From the NCBI RefSeq assembly GCF_949628215.1, contig NC_134277.1, forward strand, positions 111,803,463 to 111,867,462: a stretch of DNA of 64,000 nucleotides, read 5' to 3'. Every line of letters begins with the position of its first letter. Positions within the stretch are counted from its first letter, which is position 1. The stretch is from Phalacrocorax aristotelis (Eukaryota > Chordata > Aves > Suliformes > Phalacrocoracidae). The notes below the pieces were generated by a model. That model made no database searches. It was not told the origin of the DNA and saw nothing but the letters and a program-made list of their open reading frames with translations. Positions 26,401 through 39,404 of the stretch are shown in pieces. Position numbers and translations under genes: made by a program.

Positions 26401-29400
26401 GGCAAAATGCTTATTTCCAGGTTACCTCTTCCTTATTTTTCAACGTCTTCTGTGGTATCTTTTTTGAAACCTTGTAATGTTTTTTCTCTTTGCCACTTCC
26501 TACAAAATATTTTTGTGATACGCAATGCAGGTGCCAGTTTTTCATTAACCACTTAAACACTAACATTTATTACTAGCAATGAAACTGAAGGGTATCTTGG
26601 TTTAATCCGAACACTGAAAAAAACGAGATTTAAAAGAAAAGTTGTATCTACAGAGATCTTTAAACTCAGAAGCCATAAAACACCATTAGAAGTCACCTGG
26701 CAAGAGACAGAGAAACCCATTTTCCTTGTGTACATCTGGATATCATTTTGCGTAGTTTCACAGACAGTTTTAGTCAGCTACAGCTGCAAAGCACACCAAT
26801 CCTTAAAGTATCAAAGCGATATGGGACATAAATGTTCAAAGTTTACCTGGCCCACACAACCAGAGAAGCAACTGCTGCCCTGCAGATGCATTAGAACTCC
26901 AGCTTCAGAAATCGTGTTTAACTAGAACTTTGTACAAAACCACAGTCTTTTCAATCTAAGTAGATGGATTTCCATAATGAACAAAACAGAGTGAAGTTTG
27001 CCCATGATGATTAGCATAAGATCTGGCAAATCTTAAGCAAGTGGTTAGCATTCACAGCATTTAATAATAGGAACAACACAAGATAGTATATTCCTATAAA
27101 GAGGTGAGCCAAGTACTAGGTAGGAAAAAAAAAAGGCCTCTCCTCCAAACAACATCAGGTCACACTAAGAAATAATTCCACTTACACAGACTTCCTACTG
27201 TAAACAGTTATTCTGCTGCTCCTCTCAACTACATCTGTCTTCACAGACGTTCCTGGACTCGCTGCTTTAATCAAAAACTTCTATCACTGCATTATCACCT
27301 TTTAGTAAGCACTTGGAATATTCACCATGCAGTTTTAATAAAGGATGCCCATCTAAAATTTAATTAGGAAGATATCAACCAGGTATGAGTTTCATACAGA
27401 TACATCAAGATGTAGACATAAAGAACTAGAAAAGCTTAACCCGCAAAGCTTAGAAAAAAACAGAGGAAAGAGGAACCGGTTGTTGTTCTCCCTCCTCTAC
27501 TGTCTCTGTCAGAGAAGGGAGAGAAGATCCACACAAAACACAGGACAACAACTGACCAGAAGTAAAATTAATGCTGGATGGTAGGAGGTAATTCCTGACC
27601 TGAAATTAGTGAAAGACACGACAACCTATCTGCTTTTACATTAAATGTGATCATCTTAGAGAGACTTAAATATCAGCTCACGTATCACCAAAGAACTGTG
27701 TCCAGGAAGCTAGGTATGGCATGCACTCCTGTTTCCTCATTTGAATAGGCTACAGAAAAGATGACCCTACACCAAAGAGAAGAATAGGACCATACCATAG
27801 AACCTACAAGGTCTGAAGCACCCACAGAACCATCAGGAGATGTTTTAGTCTACTCAGTACTGGGAAACTGGACCTAACACCTTGCTAACTTCTGTCCTGG
27901 ATAACACCATAGGAAAGAGCAGTAGAACAACGAGCAATTGGCAGATTTAGAAAAAAAATATGTGTGTGGACTCAGCTCTTTTTCTTCACAAGCCCAAGGG
28001 GTAGGTTCTTCCTCTCCCTAGAGAAGACTGGCACACTTAAGTCTTGCTTTCTACAGCAGATAACGGTTCTGAACTGGGTAAAACCTACTATCCTATTCCC
28101 CGCCCCATGACCGAACATGACAACAGCACACTTCAGTGTTACATTATAAAAATCAAGTAGACATTGGAAGGGAAAAGGGATGGGGAAAACATTTTTTTTA
28201 TATATATATATTTCCCCACTTTTCAAGGAGCTCACTGAAATATATCAGATCAAATAGGAAAAACAAACTCTAAGGCCTATTTCTAAATGTTTATCCTCCA
28301 AAAGTGCAGGGACTGAAAATACTTTATGCCATTGGGAAGAATCACACATGCACAGGATCATGCCACTCCACTGCTTACTGAAAGACAGTACAGCAAAGGT
28401 AAGCTAGTCAGGACCAAGCAAAAGGCAGGATGTCAGAAAGCATATTCACATCATGATGGAGCAGGAGAAGCAATGGACTGCACTGAAAAGGAACATTTTG
28501 AAGCTAATCATCTTCTTGAATTCAGAAAAGACCCACCCAGCCAGAGGAGCTGAGAGCAGGTACAACGTTCGAGACACATCCCTTTCATAGAAGCCAGGTG
28601 GATTTTGAATGGCAGAGACTTACAGCAACCACAGGAGGATGAAGCTTTCAACACATTTAAACCAAGAGACAGAACTAGAATATACCCTCCTTAAACAGGG
28701 ACAGCATTCACTTGCACAGATCTGGAATCTCAACTACTACTACTAACATGTAGTGTTCAAAGACCGTCATCTAATCCTACAGTAAGAACTTGTATAACTC
28801 TTTTTTACCTTCCACAAAGAGCTCTTTTTGCAAATAAAAGAACGATGAAAACATTGGGCCATGCACATTTACTACTAGTCCCAAGGATTCACAAGGGAAC
28901 TCAAACCTAAAATCCTCCTTGTGTGGCATCTGTCAAACCACTTTACAGCTAGAAACCTCCATACTGCATCCAACACCATGAAGCAGGTGTTGCGTAGTTT
29001 CCTCAAGATGACAATTCAAAAAGGAGTTTATGTTTACAGACAAAATTAAGAGTCGGTTACGATGACATTATCCAAGCAAAATCTGGACTACGGCCACCCC
29101 CCACTCCATAGAGCAGATGCAGCCTTCAAATGTTTGGTTCCCCCAGTAATTTATTCAGTACCCACAGAATGAGCTGTAAGATGTTTAAAGCACAGATTCT
29201 GTCCCAATGTTTTACTTCTATTATAAGACTGTGAGCTCAGCACGCGGCAGGAGGAAGCAATTTAAAAAAAGAAGAAAATCCCAAACAAAGGCAAACTTAC
29301 CAACGCAGTCACAGCACTCATCCCACAGTGTGCCCAGGCAGAGCATGCACTCCTTACAGCAGGAACAGTTCCCTTCTCCAGGGCGGCACTGACACAGCTC

Positions 29401-32400
29401 CTGAAAACAACAGAAACTCATTGCACCACAGCAACCCGAGATGTAAAATGCTAACACGGCACAGCATTTCTTCCTCAAGCCGCAACCCAAATTATGGCAT
29501 TAAAAAAAAACTTAGTACACTAATACAGTTAGTAAATGGTAAAATAGCTCCAGCTGAAGAACTGATCTCAGTATACAAAAGGGTCTCTTTTGCAAGTTGT
29601 TTTTTTTTTTTTTAAAGGTGAAATTCTAAAGACAAATCTGAAGTCAGCATTTAAAAGAGAAAAAAGTCCTATTCATGGGAAAGGTGTGTGCACTTTTATG
29701 CGTGCCTGAATCTACAAGTTCTTTGAATGTTTCTGGCATCACAACAGGAAATTCAAAGAAGGATGTTTCTTTATATATAAATAGTGTGCACAAGTTATAA
29801 TTTAGTTTGAAAAGGAGGTTACTATAAGCAGCATGCTCATACTCTAGAAGATTCATGATGTCCACCATGACACCTATTCGTGGATTCTAAAAGGAACTTT
29901 TTTGGCTAAGCCGTCTGACCACAGGATTTTGTGCGTCTCTGAATGCTTGTTACACATTGCTCTCCATTTGCAATATTAGTGACCAGATTATTTTTGTCTT
30001 CCAGGTCCAGCTGATTAATTTTTGCTAACAGTCCTCTCCCTCCTCCCCTGCCAATCGACACCTTGGATGCTTCCAACACTTCTGAAGCCTCTAGAAAGTG
30101 AAATGGTATGCACACACATTTTTCTTCAACCATTTTTAAGCTAGAAAAATGGAAAAGGCACGGAAGAGGACAAACCTTTCTCTTCACGCACCTAAACCTG
30201 AAGGCACCGGTTTAGCAGTCCTGCTGAAGTCACCACACTTGGGGACCTCAAAGCATGGATATAGTCTACATGGATGAAGGAAATCTAGAAACAAGGCGGT
30301 CTCCTTCCCTCTAGCTGAAATCTGTCCTAGTAATTCCAGTTCAGCCAAAAGACTGTGGCTACACGATGATAATATACGGGCTTCAATTACGCCGTAGTGC
30401 AAAACATGGACAGTCAAGAAGTCACATTTGGTTGTCCTGTCTAAGAATTTGGTTTTGATGACGTCTGTATAACTATCACATTACACACTACTGGTGAGAA
30501 AATAAAATGCCCGTTACTGGAAACACTGACCACGGGATCCTTCCCACCCCCAGCTTTACTGGAATAGTCATCGGCAAATCTCTGCCATGCACTGGACCAG
30601 AGAGAAGATGACGTCCATCCCTGCTCTTTGATCCCATTCTCCAGAGGCAGGGGAGGGACACGCCACAGCATGGTTGGGAGACACATACAGTCAGGAGGGA
30701 AGGGCAAGAAAATGGTTTGGCATGAAATTCTCCTAACCTGGAGTTGCCACTCGAGGCTCCACCCTAGGTAACCACAGCTGGGTCAGGGACACCACTCCTT
30801 ACAGGCAGACACAAACGTCACCTCAGTCTCATTTTAGGAAAAAGCCGAGGGGGCAAAACTCCACTTTTTGAGTAACTCTTTGCCTGCTATTGTTAAGAAG
30901 CATCAGGTGGGGAAGAAAGGAGGCATTTGTACACCAAACATCAGGAGTACATTTGCAAGGCAAGGCAAGGTGCAGAGATGCACCCGATCGCATACAACCC
31001 CCATTCTCTCTTCATTCTGCAACACCGGCAACTGCAAATGCCCACAGCCTGGTGAGATGCACAGGGATCGGCCTCCTCCCGCACCAGCTTGCACAGGCCC
31101 ACAGAAGACTGAAGGGTGCGCTTCAGAGGGCAAGGCCAGGGCCACGTCTGGCTTAAGAATACAGCAGATGAAGCTGGAGGGCTCCCAGTTCTGGACAAAA
31201 ACTTAACAAACCCCCAAGCCTGCTGCAGACATGCTGCAATGTATTAAAGCATCATAAATGCATTGATCTGTTATGTTTCCATTCCCTTCACCCCAGATCA
31301 CAAACCTTCTTGAAGACAGCAAAGAAACAAAATTCACAAACTACTGCATGTTCTACGTAATGCTGAGAAATGCTGTCACCTGCACAGTTTAATGTGAACT
31401 GTTTGCCCTGCTGATTGAGCATGAACCCCAGCTCCACATGCAATTTTGCAATATGCAGCCTTAGTAAGTCTTGAATTTTTATTTACAGAGTGGAAAACTA
31501 CCAAGATTTTTTAACAAACTTTGAGGATGAAAAAGTAATATCACCTATTACTATGTCATTTCCAAATGAAAGATGAAAAACAGGCTCTTTAACAAAATAT
31601 ACAATTTTTTCCACAAGAGGAGACACCACAAACTTGGAAAGATGACTTATGTGAATGAATGACACATTTCTAAAATATTTATCTTACCGTTTGATAAACA
31701 GATTGTGTCAGCCTTGAGAATAAAAAGGCTGAATAAAACAACTTTAAAAACAACCATAAGTAAAACACACTTACCCTGGCCAGAGAAGACTATTCATACG
31801 TATTAGTATTAAAAATATCCTGTATATTGGTTCTTCAACAGTAAAATTGGGCAAACAATTTATAGTTATTAAAGACACTGCAACACCAACAAGCCAGTAT
31901 GTGGGAGGAGGCAATCCTCTGTAAACTATTAAATCTAATATATGAATCAAAACCAGAAAATTCACTAAATTTAAGTTGTTTTGGTTTTATAGATTGCACT
32001 ATGGGAGTCTAAGAAGAGTATTCTCACTTAACTAAATGGAACTTTGAATAACAGATTTGCAACGTAATTTAAAAAAATCAGTTTAGCTTTAATATGTGTA
32101 AGCACTAGCTTGGAATAGCATCACTATACATACCAGTATTTTAAGAACTATTTTTATAGGAAGGTCTTATGAACAGTGTAATCTTTAATTTTATTTTCTT
32201 TTTTCTTTTTTTTTTTTTTTTAAACCTGGAGGGGGAGGAGGGAAGGAGGAACAACCTAATTAGTCTTCTGCACAGTTCTCCAGCTCCCCCCTTCTCACAG
32301 TTCTGCCTCTTCAGGGCAATAACTATGTTTTTCCATATATGTGTTTGCATGTACATGGTTTCCTTAACCACTTTTGAGTTCTTCTGCCTGACTCATCCAT

Positions 32401-35400
32401 ATTGGATACTTGTACAGGATACATCTTTTTAAAAGAATGCTTACATGAGACGTGGGTGAAGCGAGGCAGAATGAGGAACGTTCCTTGTTGATAGCTGGGG
32501 GTGGTGAGGCGTCAGTGGAAGAAAATATTACTCATAAGTTGACTTGGCCACTTCCCAAGCTGAACTACTGAAGGTGCATCGGAGAATGTATTTTGCTAGG
32601 CAAGAAATCAGCCTCTCTCTCCAAAAATACAGCATTAAATAGGAAGCAGGCATGTTTGTACAATAAAGATACTTCTGCTCCAGAGAGCAAATAAAGTTTT
32701 TTACAAGGTATTTAACATCTGCATTTTTTCCAAGATTTCTTTAAACTGCAGAGACTATTTTCTTGGTGCAGTGAGAAACAGGACCTGATGGTACTGGCAA
32801 CATCTCTGCAAACTGGAAGGGGGAGTGAAAGAAAAACAGCTAATGTTTTTTCCTAGAACAGTTTAATAACAGAAAATCTCCTGGAAGTAAACCAGCCAGA
32901 ACTGTTTTGTTAACCCAACCGCGTTACGTACTACAGCCACTGCATACACACTAAAAGTAATTTTTAGATGCCTAGGCCCTGAAGTTAAGGAGTGGTGTTT
33001 ATTTCATACCACAGGGCTAAAAAGTCTTGGAAATCCTTTCAAGCTAAGAAGTTTGCACACAAGGTTAGCAGGAGGTAAAGACAAAGATGAAGAGAGATTT
33101 TAATCAGAATGATACTGCACCAGCCAAGGTGACTGCAGGCACACAGTGTTTTGGAGAGAAAATCCTGTATTCTCCAGAAAACAACCCCTCTTTAGAATGA
33201 TCTGAAATCTATGCTCTACCTATAGCACCATTTGTTTCCTACAACCAGCAGTAGTTTAAAGAGCTGTTGCAGATGAGACAGCAAAGCTTGGCTTCCAGCC
33301 AACACAGACATACCGCCCAAGCTGGACTACCGCAGGTAGCTCTGCACCACAAGAGCCAGCCTGGGACTCGCCTCAAACCCGTTTGCTATGAACAATTGTG
33401 AGAACGTCCCATCCTAGAAGTTTCTGCCTTCAAGGATTCCTCCATGTTGCAAGGACACAATATACGCCTCTGCTCCACCCAGCGAATGTAACAGGCTTTC
33501 TCATCTCCTCCGCACATGGAAACATCAAAACAACCCATGTGTCCAAGGCAACAACAGATGTGCTAGAATAAACACTGCAATACGCATGTCGTGTGCAACC
33601 AGGGCTCGGTGGCCTACCTGAAAAGCAAGATAACAGTAAGTTATTGACTTCAGTCCCCCAATCCCAGAGACATAGGAAGGTGCCACATCCAAAGCCTTCA
33701 AGGGAACTAATTTTGTGGTCCCACTCCACCTGCACTCCCAAGTCTTATCTGCAACTCCTTCAACAACTACAGGAAGCCACAAAGTTTTGTTTGTGAAGGG
33801 TAAGCCTATGTGGAGAGATGCCTGAAGCTATTTTCTTATAGGCCTTTGCTTACAGAAAAATAAGTAGATGACTACGAGAGCATGAATAAAGCTAGAGCCT
33901 CAAGACGTAGAGGGAAAGCTGAATGCATGCGAGCTGTTGATCTCAGGCTCTGTTCTGGAGCTAACAAAATAAATATTTATGTAGGGACCACCCTTAAGCA
34001 GGGCAGCTCCTAAGGAGTGGTAGTAATGACTGTACTGACTTCTAGCCACGCTGGTGAAAATATTTATGTTAACTGTATGCTTTTTGAGAGAGCAGGTCTT
34101 TTGTCTCATTATGTCTCTAAGACAGGCAGCATCACTTTCTGCACGCAGATGCAGATGACAAACATTCACATTCTGTTTGCTTCCCCCAGTTGTCTCTGAG
34201 TGACATTATCTTGGTTTCAAGCCACTGATTTTGCCAAACTAGAACAGTTATAAAAATAGGTTAGGGAAAAATGTCATGCAACAGTCAAGCAAACTCACTC
34301 ACACAGTAATTTATGTTTAAGTCTGGATTTCTCCAGAAGGAAGAGTTTAGAGGGGTAAAAAAAACCCAACCATGGTTATATTCTACTTGTATACCTACCT
34401 GAGAAGTAACACACACCTCACATAGCTGTGCAGCGTTTCTGCCACAGCAACGCTGAAGATTTAAAAAAAAAAAAAACCCACAAACAAAAAAGGCAAGAAG
34501 AAAGATGACAATTGCTTTAAGTCAAAGCTTTAGGAGTCTTCACATCCACAATCAGAATAGTCTGACCTGATCTGTTCTTCTACAAAGAATGAATGCTGAC
34601 TGGTATGTCAGGCCTGTTTGCAAGAAGAGAGCAGCCAGACGGTGAAAATGAACAGCGGCATTCCCCCGCAACTGCGCACAGTTCACACGGCCTGGGCTAC
34701 TTCAGGCTCGGAGAATTACATACCTTTTCAGTTTTTGCAGAATGCTTTAAAAAAGGATTTCACGTCACCTGTACAAAGTAAAGGGAGAACACACCTGCAA
34801 CAAGTAAAGCAGTACAGGGGTCTCTCTGCATGCACAGGGCTGTGTCGCTACAGAGAGGCCAACATAATACAAGTGAAGCACAGTGATGTGAGCCACCTCC
34901 GTGCAGTGCTCAACCTCAGACGTCTTACTCCCAGCTGAGGAAGGATTCCAGTAGCATTAGCTCCACTTCTCATGGGCTATACTCTATTCAGAGTAGCTCA
35001 TAAAAATAAAGTTTAAATGCTGGGTGTCTCAAGCTTGACTCCGATATAAGTGAGAAGGAGATGTCTGTACTTTTATGGATGGTGGAATCCCTTAGCTGCA
35101 GCCAAAAAGGAAGCAATAAGTATTCCACTTTTTCCCCTTCATCCCCGTTTGTCTGGACCAACTGCTTTCTCCTGAATATGTATCAACATATCTGCACCAC
35201 TGTGCTTGCTATTTAAGTGCCTCGTACATCCAGTGTCACAACTGGCATTTACTTTTTAAAGGTTTCAAGCCCAGATTTAAAAATGCATAAGAAGGAACTT
35301 CTAAGTGCATCAGTTTGTCACAGTGTACAATGCCCAACATACCAGCAAAAACATTGACATTGTCTTTGGAAACATAAAAGTCAAAAGCCTCTCGCTCCCA

Positions 35401-37337
35401 TATTTAACAATTCTACAGATCACGGCTGAGTTAAAGGCAACACCAATTTCTACCTTTTTTTTTTTTTTTTTTTTGTAATTGAAGCAATGGCAGTGCAGAA
35501 GCCAGAAAGATGCCAGTTGAGCCTGCAGTCAGTCTTCATTCTACAGGATGGATCCAGACAAATTTTATACGGAAGTCAATGGAATGAAGTAAACAGGGAA
35601 ACGCTTCATGCCACTTCTGCATCCCTCTTCAGACTGTGATCATACATTTGCAGTAAACATACTAGCACATTACTGGCACATGGTTTTTGTGCTTTTGCAT
35701 TTCCAATCTACAAAGAGGCAGTAAAAAACAGTTTATTTTAAAGAAAATGCAAGTGACCTCACAGCTTAAGAAGGATGTGAAGGCCACTGAATGCGTCCAG
35801 AGGAGGGCAACACAGCTGGTGACAGGGCTGGAAGGCATGTGCTATGAGGAGCAACTGAGGGCTCTGAGTTTGTCTAGTTTGGAGAAGAGGAGGCTGAGGA
35901 GCAATCTCATTGGCCTGTACAGCTTCCCGAGGAGGGGATGTGGAGAGGGAGGTGCTGGTCTCTTCTCCCTGGTACGCAGTGGTAGGATGTGTGGGAATGG
36001 TTCAAAGCTGCACCTGGGGAGGTTTAGACTGGACATTAGGAAGCATTTTTTTACCAAGAGGGTGGTAAAGCACTGGAACACGCTTTTGAGAGGTGGTCGA
36101 TGCCCCAAGCCTGTCAGCGTTTAAGAGTCATTTGGACTATGCCCTTCATAATTTGTTTTAGCTTTTGGTCAGCCCTGAATTGGTCTGACTAGACCAATTG
36201 GTCTGGACTAGACGAATGTTGCGGGTCCTTCCCAGCTGAAATAGTCTATTCTATTCTGTTCTGACCACACGATGGCTCCTTTTTTCCCAATATGTCGTCA
36301 AAAAGCATGCTTAAAGCTACACTCCATGCCTCTTAGCTCCTGCTATAAGAGCAGCAACCTGGTCTCAATCTGTTTATTTCACTGCGTGAACATTTCACAT
36401 AGTGAGTCAAAAGCGGCAGCTGGATTTGAATTTAACATCCATTGCCTACAAGTGAGTGTTTTGTTCAGGGTTTTTTGGGTTTGTCTGTTGTGGTTTTTTT
36501 TAACTTTTAAGATAGAACAGCATGCTTTCAGAGCTTGCACATTACCATTAGTAGCCACAGGTCCCTACTGATCAAAAAGCTCTTCCAGATGCACCTCAGG
36601 ACTCTAAGACAAGTGAGGTCCCTACTCGTGTTAATTCTCTCATCTGAGTTTTTAGGCATCTTTTCATCAGCTGTACAAAACTGATGTTATGGAGAACATC
36701 AGGCGTCAACTACTGACACTCTGCCTGTACTGGGAAAGTTAAGAAAGTGGGCAGTTTGCAAGTTAAGGGGAACATCTCAGACAGATATGGGAACATTTGA
36801 ACTGCTGGTATTGCAGATATCTTTAAAAAAAAAGAACTGTTGCCCACAGAAACCTTTCTAATAGAGTCTGGTTTAAATTGTTGCTTTTTCATAATATCAC
36901 TAATAAAGAAGAAAGAGACTGAAAACTAACAGCGTGGGTGGTAGCAGCTTCTAACAGTAACCCAGCAGTCATAATCCTCGACTCAAAAATGTTACCATTA
37001 AAAGAAGAAACATGCCCATATACATGTGCACTTACCTATAAAATGGTTGTTAATCTATATTTACATGTGCAGGAGACCATCATTAACTTCCTTAAAAAAA
37101 ACCCACTATTTAACATAAAATACTTGTTATTTTTAACACTGGACCTTTCCAAGACACAGCTTCAGAACTGTTTCTCAAACGCTTAAAAGCAAATAAAGGA
37201 AACACGACTCGTACCTGTATCAGGCATTTGCTGACGTCGCTAGCACAGAGCGCCTTATTGCAGCCTGTTGACGACTGGATCCACAGCAGGAACAGAAGGA
37301 GAGTGACTGTGGGCGCCGTGACATACTGCGACCTCAT
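17254..37337 (-). CDS. TWSG1: Twisted gastrulation BMP signalling modulator 1, complete coding region (4 coding exons)
   Basis: This gene encodes a secreted cysteine-rich protein that binds BMPs and chordin and tunes extracellular BMP signalling. The coding exons are 37215-37337, 29301-29400, 25496-25762 and 17254-17435. Their lengths (123+100+267+182 nt) give exactly 223 codons plus a TGA stop, the usual family length. Residues 1-25 look like a signal peptide: MRSQY, a Leu-rich core, then STG before the mature CNKALC. The N-terminal Cys-rich domain (about residues 26-80) includes [16 protein letters not shown] and DECCDC. A linker of low Cys content spans about 81-163. The C-terminal Cys-rich domain runs from [11 protein letters not shown] to the final CMNCMF. 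N-glycosylation sequons are visible at N52 (NCS), N81 (NYS) and N147 (NVS). All junctions are GT-AG with phases 0, 1 and 1. The start ATG at 37337 has A at -3 and lies 5 nt inside exon 2. The frame is intact, and identity is certain from the whole-length match. Confidence 0.98.
17436..25495 (-). other. TWSG1 intron 4
   Basis: An 8.1-kb GT-AG intron. Its centre (about 19.6-21.45 kb) is richer in GC than its surroundings and is open on both strands. The remainder is ordinary intronic sequence with short CT and A/T runs. Confidence 0.9.
20056..21442. other. Unclassified GC-richer block open on both strands, inside TWSG1 intron 4
   Basis: The plus strand has an open frame of 333 codons (20441-21442) preceded by an overlapping one of 133 codons (20056-20457). 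The minus strand has 258 codons across 20458-21234. I recognise no protein domain, transposase or reverse-transcriptase motif in any of them. An AATAAA lies just before the block on the plus strand (about 20044). It could be an old, unrecognised repeat, a non-coding RNA exon, or chance in a GC-richer segment; a coding role is unlikely on present evidence. Confidence 0.25.
25496..25762 (-). CDS. TWSG1: TWSG1 exon 4: linker between the Cys-rich domains
   Basis: The exon is 267 nt. The acceptor CTCTGCAG precedes GTATGTGC, and the donor is CAAAG|GTAATG. It completes Gly75, encodes MCNPRNYSD through APYSSDK, and leaves one base of the next Glu codon. Apart from Cys77 it has no cysteine. Sequons NYS (81) and NVS (147) lie here. 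Confidence 0.97.
25763..29300 (-). other. TWSG1 intron 3
   Basis: A 3.5-kb GT-AG intron of mixed AT-rich sequence. A T-run followed by a TA repeat lies at about 28192-28212. Nothing else was recognised. Confidence 0.9.
29301..29400 (-). CDS. TWSG1: TWSG1 exon 3: Cys-rich domain core
   Basis: The exon is 100 nt. The acceptor TTGTTTTCAG precedes GAGCTGTGTCAG, and the donor is GTTG|GTAAGT. It encodes [10 protein letters not shown] through WDECCDCV plus the first base of a Gly codon, so it ends in phase 1. It contains the NCS sequon at residue 52. Confidence 0.97.
35455..35474. repeat. T20 homopolymer
   Basis: Twenty consecutive T on the plus strand in TWSG1 intron 2, about 290 bp before a CR1 copy of the same strand; not obviously its tail. 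Confidence 0.9.
35764..36263 (+). mobile_element. CR1 LINE 3' fragment with ATTCT-type tail
   Basis: The 500-bp copy reads 5' to 3' on the plus strand: [14 protein letters not shown], then LFSLVRSG and [18 protein letters not shown], followed by the 3' UTR and a CTATTCTATTCTGTTCTG tail at 36245-36263. It lies antisense to TWSG1 in intron 2. Part of the ORF2 end is still open (to 36124), but the copy is strongly 5'-truncated. Confidence 0.92.
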
Positions 37338-37342
37338 GTTTC
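37215..37342 (-). CDS. TWSG1: TWSG1 exon 2: start codon, signal peptide and first cysteines
   Basis: The acceptor CTGCAG precedes GAAACATG at 37342, and the donor is CAG|GTACG after 37215. The coding part, 37215-37337, is 41 codons and ends in phase 0 after SKCLIQ. It carries the signal peptide and [13 protein letters not shown]. Confidence 0.96.
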
Positions 37343-39404
37343 CTGCAGGTGAGCAATTTTCACAAGTACTTAAACCAGCACCGAAATAAAAGCCAGAAGC
37401 TGAAAAGGCTACTGGAATACAAGTTAAATCCTACCTCCCTTACCCCTTGCAACTCATTCAATAAAGAGTAATAACTTTTGTGGGGAAAAAAAGTCAAACT
37501 GGGGTGCTTAACAACAAACCTAACCCCTCTGCCCCTGGCTAACTTGTTTATTTGAAACTTTCTCCTATTGCGCCTTTGGATTAAAACTGCAATGAACTTA
37601 AGGTGAACAATCTCGAGTTTACAATATCAAATACGATACCCTATAAGCAGTGACGACAAATATTGCCTCAGAAGGGAAAACCCACCAACGAAGACCTAAT
37701 TCTGTAAATGCCTAAAGCAGACAGATAGGTTTCATGTAGCATCTCCTCAGGCTAAAGGCACACATAGGTGTCTAGCACCAAAGCTATACAGCAACCTTTT
37801 ACAACGTGGAAGGTAAGTTGCTGTGTCATCTTTAATATAGACAGACAGTTGTTTTCACACCGACAGTTAGATGTCACGTAGGCTTTCAAGTCAATCACAA
37901 AGTTGTTCACTTCTTTTTTAAAAAATACAGGCATAAAAAAGTAAAGTAGTGAAGGCTTTGAACTACGAACTTTCAAGAGCCGCCACGCAAGTGACTGAAG
38001 TCAACCGGAGACAAGCATCTGCTACTTCAAACAGACAAAACTGGGTTTGTTCAAAGCATTCCACCTTTCTGCCTTTGTGGAAACCCAGCTTCCCAGCAGG
38101 TGGTATTTGTTACAAATACAGCACGATTAGCAGCGTGCCAGTGAGCTCCTGCTTGTGTTTAGCATGTGAACCCAGCCAAAAGAGGACCCTATTGCACTAG
38201 GCACCGTACCAATATGTAATAAAAGGCAGCCCATGTTTGGGCAAGCTTACAGTGAGCCTGTATTGTTCTCATAAGAGGGGAAAAAATGTTAATGAGGCAT
38301 TGGATTTCTTTCTTTCAGTACCTAGAAATGTTTTTCTGCTTTATGAACTAAAAAAAACCCAAAAACCCCAACAAAACAAAAAACACTCTCAATGAACAAT
38401 ATCCAAACATAAAAAAAGTAGAAAGACAAGCCAACGTGCAAAAAACCCAACTCAGTCTGGACTTTCAAAGCCTATGTCAGATTAGTCTTTCTTATAATGG
38501 CTATAAAGTGCTTCCGACCCTCCCCGTGCTGGGCGCCCCGCCGTCGGCACCCGTGCAGTGCTGGGAGGGAGGGAGGCAGGGAACCCCTGCAACTCAACCC
38601 GGGAGCTCTCCCCACTACCAAAAAAGTTTCCCTGCAGCTGGGAGCGCTCCAAACCCGAACCCACCGGGCGCGGCGGGCCCGGCGCAGGAGCCAGGGCAAG
38701 CACGATGCTCGCCCGGACGAGCCATCCACGCGTGTTTTAACGCCGCTCCGAAAGCGGCCCGCGCCCCGTCGCTGCACAAAAGGCTGCGGCGAAGCGGGGC
38801 CGGCGCGGTGCCGACCCCAGGAGCGCCCGGCGGCTCGATGGGCCGGGCTCACCCACCCCCTACCCAGGCTCCCCCCGGCGCCCTGTTATCCTTTCTGCTG
38901 CATCCCGGCACTTTTATCCGGTATCTCCCCAGTTGTCGTGTTTCCCTCCCCCCCCAACAGCACCGCTCTCCCTCGCTGGCGGGATCGCACCCGGGGCGGA
39001 AAAAATCCAAATAAAGCCCCTCCGGCTCCCCCTCCCCGCCGCCTGCCGGGAGGCCCCGGCCCCGAAGATGCCATTGCCCGCGCCCGGGAGGCCGGTGACA
39101 GGGAACGCACCCCCCGGCCGAAGCGGCCCGGGGCAGGCAGGGCCCCGCACGGGGAGCGCCGCCGAAAGCCGCCCCTCCCGGCGGCGGGGGGCCCGGACGC
39201 CGCCTCCTCCTCCTCCCCCCCTCTCCTCCGGCGGGCAGGCAGCGGGGCGGCTGCGCTGAGCCGCACCGAAACTTTCCTTCCACAAAGAAGCAGCCACGGC
39301 CCCACCGTCGCCGCCTCCCGGGCCACCGGCTCCATCCCGCCGCCGGCGCCGCCGCCCGCTCCGCTCCCCCCCACCCTGCTCTCCCTCACCGGCGGCTGGC
39401 TCAC
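37343..39404 (-). other. TWSG1 intron 1
   Basis: The right third of the intron is CpG-island DNA. The left part is ordinary AT-rich sequence with an A/C-rich tract at 38350-38386. No further exon was recognised. Confidence 0.5.
38350..38386. repeat. A/C-rich low-complexity tract
   Basis: AAAAAAACCCAAAAACCCC followed by AACAAAACAAA: the complement type of the G/T-rich tracts, in TWSG1 intron 1. Confidence 0.75.

Larger units (their letters stand above)
29401..37214 (-). other. TWSG1 intron 2
   Basis: A 7.8-kb GT-AG intron. It contains one sense-opposed CR1 fragment (35764-36263), a T20 run at 35455-35474, a T16 run at 32206-32221 and an A-rich tract near 34457. No other gene was seen. Confidence 0.9.

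Noticed and set aside
35687-36124. 145-codon ORF as a host gene
   Set aside because: Its sequence is the end of CR1 ORF2.
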